Origin: CALMEH01 sp964548225 | Lineage (GTDB): Bacteria; Acidobacteriota; Blastocatellia; Pyrinomonadales; Pyrinomonadaceae | Direction of reading: 5' to 3' | Assembly (NCBI GenBank): GCA_964548225.1 | Contig: CAZJQP010000061.1 | Coordinates: forward strand, 1-32,888 | DNA length: 32,888 nt | Shown: one piece after another, positions 21,884 through 29,043 of the stretch | How positions within the stretch are numbered: position 1 is the first letter of the stretch | How the letters are laid out: every line of letters begins with the position of its first letter | The notes under the pieces: generated by a model | Told to the model about the DNA's origin: nothing | Seen by the model: the letters and a program-made list of their open reading frames with translations, nothing else | Databases searched by the model: none | Translations under genes and position numbers: made by a program

Positions 21884-24085
21884 ATGAAAGTATTTAGTCT
21901 GTTTAGCTTGTTCTTTGCTAGTTTTGTTTTTACTCTCTCTGCACACGCGCAAGGCGTGATTGTTCCGATAATTTGTGAACGTCGTCCTTGCATTCCGCGT
22001 CCGATTCAACCGCCGTTTCCGGCGAATCTTCCCGTTAAATCAATCAATATTGATACGAAAATCGAAGGTCAGATTGCGACCACCCATCTCGAACAGGTTT
22101 TTCGTAACGATACGCAATACACTTTGGAAGGAACGTATTTTTTTCCGATTCCCGAAACGGCTTCGATTGTTGAATTTGCAATTTGGGAAAACGGCAAAAA
22201 ATTAGTCGGCGAAGTTCGTTCGCGTGAGGAAGCGCGACGGATTTATGATGAAATTGTTCGTCGGCAACGCGATCCGGGACTGCTCGAATATGCCGGAAAA
22301 GATTTATTTCAGGCTTCAATTTTTCCGATACCGCCAAATTCAGATAAAAAATTGGAAATGACTTACACCGAAGTTTTGAAGGCGGAAAGCGGCACGGTCG
22401 CTTATCGTTATCCGCTCGGAACAGGCAAAAATCTTTGGATTCGTCAACAAAACGAAATGCAAAATGTCCGAAATAACACGCAATTTGGAACGGTTTCGGG
22501 CAAAATCGAGATTATTGGAAAAGAAGCATTAAGAAATGTTTATTCGCCGTCACATCAGATTGAAGTTAATCGAAAAGGCGAGCAAAAAGCAACGGTTTCA
22601 TTTGAAACTCGTGGAAATGACAATGATTTTCAACTTTTTTATGGTCTTTCAAACAACGATTTCGGAATGTCTCTGATGACTTACCGCGAAGCCGGAAAAG
22701 ACGGTTATTTTTTGCTGATGCTTTCGCCGAAAGATAATATTACTGAAAGCGAATTGGTTAATAAAGACATTGTTTTTGTTTTGGATACGAGCGGTTCGAT
22801 GGCGGACGAAGGCAAAATGGAAAAAGCCCGAAACGCTTTGCTTTTCGGTATCAAAACTTTGCGTGAAGGCGACAGATTTAACGTCATAAACTTTGCCGGT
22901 GAAGAACATTTGATGGAAACTAAGCCGATTGAGGCAAATTCGAGCGGAAAAGCTCGCGGCGAAGAATTTGTTAAGAAATTAAAACCGACAGGCGGAACGA
23001 ATATCAACGACGCTTTGAAAGCGGCTTTGAAACAATTTGATTCTTCGGACAGACCGAAAATGCTCGTGTTTATGACTGATGGTTTGCCGACGGTCGGCGA
23101 ATCGAATGTCGAAAAAATCATCAATAACGCAAAAGAAATTAAAGTCAACGGATTGCGGCTTTTTACGTTTGGAGTTGGTTATGACGTGAATACAGTTCTG
23201 CTCGACAAATTGGCGGCGGAAAACAACGGTGCGGCGGATTATGTCGAACCGAAGGAAGATTTAGAAGTAAAAGTCGGAAACTTTTTCACGAAAGTTAATT
23301 CTCCGGTTTTGACCGATTTGGAAATGGATTTCGGAAGATTGCAAACCGATTTGATGTATCCGCGTAAACTGACGGATATTTTCAAAGGAACACAACTGAC
23401 AATCATCGGGCGTTATAAAAACCCGATGGATATTGATAATCTAACGCTTCGTTTAACAGGCAGAGCGGGCAAGGAGAATCGCACTTTTAATTACACGAAT
23501 CTTGATTTTCCTTATCGTGCGGAAAATAACGATTTTCTGCCGCGTTTATGGGCAACGCGCCGTGTCGGTTGGTTGGTTGAACAAATTCGCACGAACGGCG
23601 AAAACAAAGAATTGCGAGATGAAGTTGTTGATTTAGGAACGCGCTACGGAATTGTTACGCCTTACACATCGTATTTGGCAACTGACGGTAGTGAACGCGA
23701 GCAAAAACTAAGCCGTCGCGCTGATTCAAATATAGTGAATCGCCCGATGCCGACACCGACAACCGGACAAGGCGCGGTTACAATGAGCCGTGATGCCAAA
23801 AAACAACAAGAAGTCGTAACCGTTAGCGGAGAAGAAAAAGATGAAGATGCAATCAGAATTCAAAAGACTCTGCGAAAAATCGGCACGAAGACTTTTTATC
23901 TCGAAAATGGCGTTTGGGTGGATTCCGAATTTAAGGAAGAAGCAAAACTTACCGAAATAAAACTGAAATTTGCAAGCAACGAATTTTACGATTTAATCAC
24001 TAAGGAAAAGGATTTAGCGCAGTATTTTTCGCTTGGTGAAAAAGTCATAGTTGTATGGAAAGGTAAGGTTTATCGGATAATTTAA
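21884..24085 (+). CDS. VIT-VWA protein (inter-alpha-trypsin-inhibitor heavy-chain type), secreted
   Basis: A 733-residue exported protein. The signal peptide is FSLFFASFVFTLSAHA (residues about 6-22, then QG). A Pro/Cys-rich stretch (ICERRPCIPRPIQPP) precedes a VIT domain (residues about 50-175: IDTKIEGQIATTHLEQVFRN, GTYFFPIPETASIVEFAIWENGKKLVGEVRSREEARRIYDEI). The VWA domain (about 298-470) has the MIDAS motif DTSGSMADEGK, GTNINDALKAAL and VFMTDGLPTVGE. After this come beta-rich segments and a C-terminal domain without TM helices (residues 630-733). VIT-VWA proteins are predicted adhesion or envelope-stress components; the partner is unknown. An AGGAG Shine-Dalgarno (21872-21876) precedes the ATG by 7 nt. 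The TAA stop is followed directly, without spacing, by a heptamer hairpin. Confidence 0.93.
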   Translation: MKVFSLFSLFFASFVFTLSAHAQGVIVPIICERRPCIPRPIQPPFPANLPVKSINIDTKIEGQIATTHLEQVFRNDTQYTLEGTYFFPIPETASIVEFAIWENGKKLVGEVRSREEARRIYDEIVRRQRDPGLLEYAGKDLFQASIFPIPPNSDKKLEMTYTEVLKAESGTVAYRYPLGTGKNLWIRQQNEMQNVRNNTQFGTVSGKIEIIGKEALRNVYSPSHQIEVNRKGEQKATVSFETRGNDNDFQLFYGLSNNDFGMSLMTYREAGKDGYFLLMLSPKDNITESELVNKDIVFVLDTSGSMADEGKMEKARNALLFGIKTLREGDRFNVINFAGEEHLMETKPIEANSSGKARGEEFVKKLKPTGGTNINDALKAALKQFDSSDRPKMLVFMTDGLPTVGESNVEKIINNAKEIKVNGLRLFTFGVGYDVNTVLLDKLAAENNGAADYVEPKEDLEVKVGNFFTKVNSPVLTDLEMDFGRLQTDLMYPRKLTDIFKGTQLTIIGRYKNPMDIDNLTLRLTGRAGKENRTFNYTNLDFPYRAENNDFLPRLWATRRVGWLVEQIRTNGENKELRDEVVDLGTRYGIVTPYTSYLATDGSEREQKLSRRADSNIVNRPMPTPTTGQGAVTMSRDAKKQQEVVTVSGEEKDEDAIRIQKTLRKIGTKTFYLENGVWVDSEFKEEAKLTEIKLKFASNEFYDLITKEKDLAQYFSLGEKVIVVWKGKVYRII

Positions 24086-24151
24086 GTTTCTGGTTTCCTG
24101 TTTCTAGTTTCTAGTTTTTTACCTGAAACCTGAAACCTGAAACTAGAAACC
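24086..24151. repeat. Heptamer inverted tandem repeat (GTTTCTG/GTTTCTA type)
   Basis: The left arm GTTTCTG-GTTTCCT-GTTTCTA-GTTTCTA (24086-24113) faces a right arm of CTGAAAC-CTGAAAC-CTGAAAC-TAGAAAC (to 24151). It begins in the base directly after the stop of the VIT-VWA gene. It is the second hairpin with a GTTTCTA unit in the window (other copy 14074-14140) and is followed immediately by another inverted repeat. Confidence 0.9.
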
Positions 24152-24152
24152 T

Positions 24153-24217
24153 AAAAAACCGAATGACTTTTGGCGAAAAAGACTGTATCTTATTCGTTTC
24201 AAGTCATTCGGTTTTTT
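24153..24217. repeat. 17-bp perfect inverted repeat before the Ycf48-like gene
   Basis: AAAAAACCGAATGACTT (24153-24169) is the exact reverse complement of AAGTCATTCGGTTTTTT (24201-24217), with a 31-nt loop. The T-run end lies 3 nt before the ATG at 24221. It could terminate transcription from the VIT-VWA gene (stem then T6) just before the next gene, or fold over its ribosome-binding region. No promoter was confidently found inside the loop. Confidence 0.8.
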
Positions 24218-24220
24218 ATT

Positions 24221-25192
24221 ATGAGAAAAACATTTTTGATTTTTACTTTTTGTATTTTGATTTCGGCGCAGATTTTTGGACAATCTGCGTGGATAAACAG
24301 TCGGGTAAGCGATTCGGAAGATCTGGTCGCAGTTTTTTTTACATCTGAAAACAAAGGCTTTATCGCGGGAGACAGCGGTTATCTAGGTGTAACCAACGAC
24401 GGCGGAAAAACTTGGAAAAAACAGGCTTTAAATACACGCGAAAATATCAGCGAAATTTATTTTCGAAACGATGATAACGGTTATCTTGTTGCCGGAACTG
24501 ATTTTTTTACTACACGCGACGGCGGGCGATCTTGGCAGAAAACAGTGATTTTCAACCAAACCGAATTTCGCGGCACAACGCCCGAATTTTTGAGTATCCG
24601 TTTTGCCGATAAAAAACTCGGTTTTGTTATCGGTTCGATTCTTAAAACTTTCGGCAAAGAAACCCGCGTCATTGATTCGTTCGTGATGCGGACAAACGAC
24701 GGCGGCGAAAATTGGTCGCGGGTTATTGTTCCAACAAAAGCAGAGCTTTATCATTTGGATTTCGTGAACAATTCGCGGGGTTGGATTGTCGGCGCGGGCG
24801 GCGTGATTTTAACTACGCAAGACAGCGGTTTGAATTGGCAGATTCAAAAATCAGGCACGACGAAAGACCTTTATAATGTTGATTTCCGTGATGAACGCGA
24901 GGGTTATATAGTTGGCGAAGAAGGCATAATTTTGCGAACCGAAAACGGTGGTTCATTTTGGGAATCAGTGAAAACGAACTTTCCAAACACTTTTTTGCGT
25001 GTTGATTTTGCTGACGATAAAAACGGCTGGATTGTTGGTAAAGAAGGAACAATTTTGCGGTCATCAGATAAAGGTAAAACTTGGGTAAAACAAGTTAGCG
25101 GAACGAATGACCATATTTACGGGCTTTATATGTCGAAAAAATACGGGTTAGCTGTTGGTGCAAACGGGTTGATTTTGAAATATCAAAAATAA
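24221..25192 (+). CDS. Secreted Ycf48-like / BNR-repeat beta-propeller protein
   Basis: A 323-residue protein from the ATG at 24221 (signal peptide KTFLIFTFCILISAQIFGQ). The frame is open to 24170, but that would translate through the inverted repeat, so the internal ATG is preferred. It contains a series of BNR/Ycf48-type blades with DGGxxW motifs (TNDGGKTWKKQAL, TRDGGRSWQKTV, TNDGGENWSRVI, TQDSGLNWQIQ, TENGGSFWESV, SSDKGKTWVKQ), alternating with xxGWIVGxxGxIL segments. In plants and cyanobacteria Ycf48 assists photosystem II assembly. This does not imply photosynthesis here; Ycf48-like propellers are common in non-phototrophs as periplasmic or surface proteins. Gene-specific function unknown. 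A terminator follows after about 136 nt. Confidence 0.88.
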   Translation: MRKTFLIFTFCILISAQIFGQSAWINSRVSDSEDLVAVFFTSENKGFIAGDSGYLGVTNDGGKTWKKQALNTRENISEIYFRNDDNGYLVAGTDFFTTRDGGRSWQKTVIFNQTEFRGTTPEFLSIRFADKKLGFVIGSILKTFGKETRVIDSFVMRTNDGGENWSRVIVPTKAELYHLDFVNNSRGWIVGAGGVILTTQDSGLNWQIQKSGTTKDLYNVDFRDEREGYIVGEEGIILRTENGGSFWESVKTNFPNTFLRVDFADDKNGWIVGKEGTILRSSDKGKTWVKQVSGTNDHIYGLYMSKKYGLAVGANGLILKYQK

Positions 25193-25328
25193 ACAAGGAA
25201 AATTTTTATAAAAAAAGCAACTTAACAAAAACTTACTGCATCATTATTTATGGTCAGCAAGCCAAAGCCGTTCTTTTTTAACGGAAAGCGAGGCTTATAT
25301 CTTTCTGATTCCTCCTGTTTCAAGAATG

Positions 25329-25362
25329 TCCGCCGTGATTGGGAAAACGGCGGATATTTTTT
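25329..25362 (+). terminator. Rho-independent terminator after the Ycf48-like gene
   Basis: TCCGCCGT (25329-25336) and ACGGCGGA (25347-25354) form a GC-rich 8-bp stem with a 10-nt loop, followed by TATTTTTTTT. It ends just before the convergent S41 protease stop (25368). Confidence 0.85.
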
Positions 25363-25367
25363 TTAAG

Positions 25368-27062
25368 TCAACGATTTTTGACTTTTTGTGCGGCAAGCGC
25401 AAGTTGTTTGGCTTTCGGTAAAGATGAAATTGCTTTGGCAATTTGCGGATCGTTTTCAATCAAAAGTTGATTTGCCGCAACACTGCCGAATTTGGCGATT
25501 GCCAGATTGAATTTTATCCGCGAAATGATAAATTCTTTTTCTTTTTCAAATATTTCGTCCGATATTTCCCAAGAGTTTTCAGTAGATATAAATTTTTTGA
25601 ACTCTGCAAAAAGCGCGTCCGACACTTCAAAATCGCTTGAACGAATGCGTTTGCCGAATTCAATTGGTTGTAAATATTTATATTTTTCAAAACCTATGAC
25701 TTTTCCGGCGATTAAATCACTCGTGAAGAAGAAAATCGGATCGAGCAATCTAGTTTCTGTTTGATTAAACGGCTCAGTTTTAACGGTTTCATCAGGGAAA
25801 ATCCCGTTGCCCCCGAAAACGGTTCTGCCGGTAACGGTTTTTGCCGGAATTTTCGCGCTTTCATCAATTTTTACTTTGTGCAGATAATAATCGTAAAAAC
25901 TTCCTTTTGAATAATCGCGCTGAATAGAACGACCGGAAGGCGTATAGTATTTCGCCGTTGTCAGTGTCAAACCTGCACCATATGGCAAATCAATCACACT
26001 TTGAACCAATCCTTTGCCAAATGTGTTTTCACCAACAATCAGTGCGCGGTCATAATCCTGCATTGCACCGGCAACAATTTCAGAAGCCGACGCACTGCCT
26101 TCATTTACCAAAACAACGAGAGGCATTGTTTCAGGAGATTTCTTGGCAGATTTCCAAACGCGATTATCGGCGCGAAAACGTCCGCGTTGTGTAACAATTG
26201 TGCTTCCAGCAGGTAGAAAATTTTCGGCAACTTTGACGGCTTGATCTAAAATTCCGCCCGGGTTTTCACGAAGATCCAAAATCAGTGCATTCATTCCTTG
26301 AGCGTGTAATTCGCTTAAAGCAACATCCAGTTCTTCGGCTGTCGTATAATTAAAGCCTTCGGTCATATCAATATAACCAATATTTTGTCGTGCAAGATAA
26401 GCATCGGGAATCGAAGGTTGCGGCACACGGTTGCGGCGTATTTCGATTATTTCAATTTTTTTTGTGTCAGCGCGTTCGATGGTTAATCGAACAATCGAAC
26501 CTTTTTTGCCGCGAACTTTATCGCGCACCGTGCCGGAATCTTTGCCGGAGACATTTTCGCCGTTGACCGCAATAAATTTATCGCCGAAATGCAGATTTGC
26601 TTTGAAAGCAGGAGATTCGGGAAAGGTCGAAACAATATAAGTTTCATATTTTCCATTCTTTTTATAGTTCGCAATTGTTGCTCCGATGCCTGAATATTCA
26701 CTTTGTTGATCGTCCAGAAGGTCGCGGTATTCTGCCGAATCGTAATAATTTGAATGTGGGTCGAGCGTCCGAAGCATCGAAGAAATCGAAGATTTGATCA
26801 GTTCGTTATAATCTAAATTTTTTCCGTTGACGTGATTTTTTTTAATAATCTCGAGTGCATCCGAAATATCTTGCGAAATATTTGCTTGCGGTGTAGTTGC
26901 TTGAGGTTTTACCGGTTTTGATGTCGAAGCCGAGAAAGAACTTCCGCGTTCAAGTTTAAATGGTTCGGAGTCGGGAATTTGAGAAACGTTTTTTGTTTGT
27001 GCTGAAGAAAACGTATTGCCAATAAAAAGAACAGTTAAAATGAACGATGTTATTTTTCTCAT
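25368..27062 (-). CDS. S41 C-terminal processing peptidase (CtpA/Prc type), exported
   Basis: A 564-residue periplasmic serine protease that cleaves C-terminal segments of envelope proteins. The signal peptide is residues 1-21 (KITSFILTVLFIGNTFSSAQ). A region resembling the tail-specific-protease N-terminal domain (residues about 60-115) precedes the PDZ domain (about 120-205: SGIGATIANYKKNGKYETYIVSTFPESPAFKANLHFGDKFIAVNGENVSG). The catalytic core has GYIDMTEGF, LILDLRENPGG, VNEGSASASEI and ENTFGKGLVQ. By the known 25-residue spacing, the catalytic pair would be Ser325 and Lys350. The C-terminal part (370-564) is unusually long and has no recognised domain. It is transcribed away from the GAF gene. 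Confidence 0.95.
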   Translation of the reverse strand: MRKITSFILTVLFIGNTFSSAQTKNVSQIPDSEPFKLERGSSFSASTSKPVKPQATTPQANISQDISDALEIIKKNHVNGKNLDYNELIKSSISSMLRTLDPHSNYYDSAEYRDLLDDQQSEYSGIGATIANYKKNGKYETYIVSTFPESPAFKANLHFGDKFIAVNGENVSGKDSGTVRDKVRGKKGSIVRLTIERADTKKIEIIEIRRNRVPQPSIPDAYLARQNIGYIDMTEGFNYTTAEELDVALSELHAQGMNALILDLRENPGGILDQAVKVAENFLPAGSTIVTQRGRFRADNRVWKSAKKSPETMPLVVLVNEGSASASEIVAGAMQDYDRALIVGENTFGKGLVQSVIDLPYGAGLTLTTAKYYTPSGRSIQRDYSKGSFYDYYLHKVKIDESAKIPAKTVTGRTVFGGNGIFPDETVKTEPFNQTETRLLDPIFFFTSDLIAGKVIGFEKYKYLQPIEFGKRIRSSDFEVSDALFAEFKKFISTENSWEISDEIFEKEKEFIISRIKFNLAIAKFGSVAANQLLIENDPQIAKAISSLPKAKQLALAAQKVKNR

Positions 27063-27295
27063 AAAAACACTTATTTCCTTTTACAAATTCGATTTAAAAA
27101 CAAATATCCCGAACCGTGAAACGGAAAAATATTGATTAGCTTTTTGGCAAATATTACAAAATAAAACTGCCATTTGCAAAATCGTATGCGAATAATTTGG
27201 TTTGATGAAAGTGTTAATTGAAAAGAAATTCCAACTATTTCTTTGTTTTTTTTCGCAGATTTATTAAACTTAACCCTTCAAGGAAAATTTCTAAA

Positions 27296-28081
27296 ATGTC
27301 AAAATCAAATAAGGACAATCTGGAAAGCAAATTACAATCGCTCATCGAAACGGTTGACATAGCAAATTCTCTGACCGAACCGATGACAAATTCTATCGAA
27401 AACCTTTTGAAAATATCGGCAAAAGCGATGAATTCAGAAGAAGCCTCGGTCATTATCCGCGACGGCGACGAGGGCGATTTGCGATTTCTTTCGGCAATCG
27501 GAAAAGTTGCCGATCAACTGAAAAATATCCAAATTCCAGCCGGAAAGGGAATTGCGGGTTTCGTTTTTTCTTCGGGGCAACCAATGGCGATTACCGATGT
27601 TGGGGAAGAAGAAAGTTTTTATGCCGAGGTTGATAAAAAAACCGGTTATTCGACGCAGACGATTCTTGCTACGCCTTTGAATTATAACGGTGAAATTATC
27701 GGCGTATTGGAATATGTCAACCGCATCGGCGAACCGCCTTTTGAAGCCTTTACACCGGACGAAATGGACAATGCCACGCTTTATGCCGATGCGATTGCCT
27801 CGCTTGTGAACGCATATGAATTTGCCAAGATTTTCAGGGACTTGGGAAGTAAATTATTTGACGTTAAAGAGCCGATGGAATTTTCCGATGTGCGCGAATG
27901 GTTGAACACTCAGCGAGATTCGACAGAACACCGCGAAATGATTGATTTAGCTTTGCTTTTAAGAGAAATTTCTTCACGGGGCGAAGCCGAACGCAAATTA
28001 TGCCGCGAAGTTCTGACAGCGATTATGCAATACGCGAAAGTTAAGGAAGAGGGGAGTTTTTTGAATTTTGATTTAGTGTAG
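27296..28081 (+). CDS. Cytoplasmic GAF-domain protein
   Basis: A 261-residue protein from the ATG at 27296, which has an AAGGAAA Shine-Dalgarno 9 nt upstream; a TTG at 27218 is less likely. Residues about 15-185 are a GAF domain (ILKISAKAMNSEEASVIIRDGDEGDLRFLSAIGKVAD, IPAGKGIAGFVFSSGQPMAITDVGEEESFY, TILATPLNYNGEIIGVLEYVNR). The C-terminal region (about 190-261) is helical (REMIDLALLLREISSRGEAERKLCREVLTAIMQYAKVKEE) and has no recognised output domain. GAF domains bind cyclic nucleotides or small ligands, or tetrapyrroles; no chromophore-binding cysteine is obvious. There is no kinase or cyclase domain. A subtilase gene starts 41 nt downstream on the same strand, suggesting a sensor-effector pair. 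Confidence 0.9.
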   Translation: MSKSNKDNLESKLQSLIETVDIANSLTEPMTNSIENLLKISAKAMNSEEASVIIRDGDEGDLRFLSAIGKVADQLKNIQIPAGKGIAGFVFSSGQPMAITDVGEEESFYAEVDKKTGYSTQTILATPLNYNGEIIGVLEYVNRIGEPPFEAFTPDEMDNATLYADAIASLVNAYEFAKIFRDLGSKLFDVKEPMEFSDVREWLNTQRDSTEHREMIDLALLLREISSRGEAERKLCREVLTAIMQYAKVKEEGSFLNFDLV

Positions 28082-28122
28082 TCAGTTATAAAATTTTATC
28101 TGAATACAAACGGAAATAGAAT

Positions 28123-28935
28123 ATGACTGAAATCTCAGGTTACGAAACAAATCAATTTGCCACCGTTTCAACATATTTCCAACTTGATGATAAATGGCAA
28201 ACGCGGACGGGAAAAGGAGTTTCCGTAGCCATAATTGACAGCGGAATTGATGATTCCCATCCTGATTTACAAGGAAAAGTTATCGAATCCGTGGAAGCGC
28301 GGGTTGATGACAGAAGAGTCCTGTTTGAAAAGTCGAAAAGCGGTGATTCAACCGGACATGGCACAGCTTGTGCGGGTATTATTTCACGGATTGCACCCGA
28401 AACCGAATTTTACAGTATAAAAGTTTTAGGAGCAGGAAATGTCGGCAATTCGCAAGCCTTTCTGTATGGTTTGGATTACGCAATAAAAAATCGTTATCGT
28501 TTGATAAATCTGAGTTTAGGCACAACAAAATCAAATTATTTCAACGAACTTCACGATTTGCTTGACCGTGCCTATCGTGCCGGCTGTATCGTTGTTGCGG
28601 CGGCGAATAATCTGCCGCAACCGTCATTTCCTTCTGTTTTTTCTTCGTCACTAATTTCTGTGAGCAAATCAACTGAAACCGATCCGTTTCATTTCGGTTT
28701 TCGTTACGGAGAAATTATTGAGTTGACCGCGCCCGGCGTGAATGTCCGCACGGCTTGGCTCAACGGAAGTTATAAAAGTTTGACCGGCAACAGCTTTGCG
28801 TGTCCGAACATTGTCGGAATTATCGCGCTTTTGCTCGAAGCGAACCCAACGCTTACACCTTTTCAGGTAAAATCAGCACTTTATGCGCTTGCAAAGGAAA
28901 ATCAAGCGGAAAAAGAAAATGAAAATCAAATTTAA
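28123..28935 (+). CDS. Cytoplasmic S8 (subtilisin-family) serine protease without prodomain
   Basis: A 270-residue subtilase. The catalytic triad is complete: Asp39 in VAIIDSGIDDSHPDL, His79 in GDSTGHGTACAGI and Ser224 in LTGNSFACPNIVGI. The usual GTSMA is GNSFA here. The oxyanion Asn162 lies in AAANN. No signal peptide, prodomain, membrane segment or extra domain is visible. The protein is only the catalytic core, unlike most secreted subtilases (300-500+ residues). It is 41 nt downstream of the GAF gene on the same strand. Without a prodomain, activity must be controlled otherwise, and the GAF protein is an obvious candidate. The C-terminal end (ENQAEKENENQI) is polar. No substrate gene is visible in the 108-nt gap to the next gene. 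Confidence 0.92.
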   Translation: MTEISGYETNQFATVSTYFQLDDKWQTRTGKGVSVAIIDSGIDDSHPDLQGKVIESVEARVDDRRVLFEKSKSGDSTGHGTACAGIISRIAPETEFYSIKVLGAGNVGNSQAFLYGLDYAIKNRYRLINLSLGTTKSNYFNELHDLLDRAYRAGCIVVAAANNLPQPSFPSVFSSSLISVSKSTETDPFHFGFRYGEIIELTAPGVNVRTAWLNGSYKSLTGNSFACPNIVGIIALLLEANPTLTPFQVKSALYALAKENQAEKENENQI

Positions 28936-29043
28936 CCGTTAAATGCTTGAAAAAGCATCTGAATAAAATTAGAATCATAGCATTACGTTTGAATCCCTTT
29001 GTTAGCTTAGAGTCCCGAAAAAATTCATTTAAGGAAGAGTTGT

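Noticed and set aside
24221..25192. Photosynthesis gene (Ycf48/HCF136)
   Set aside because: The resemblance is to the general BNR-type propeller. No photosystem or pigment gene is in the window, and such propellers are common in non-phototrophs.
28936..29043. A small peptide gene as a substrate of the subtilase
   Set aside because: No frame of useful length with a ribosome site is present in this 108-nt gap.
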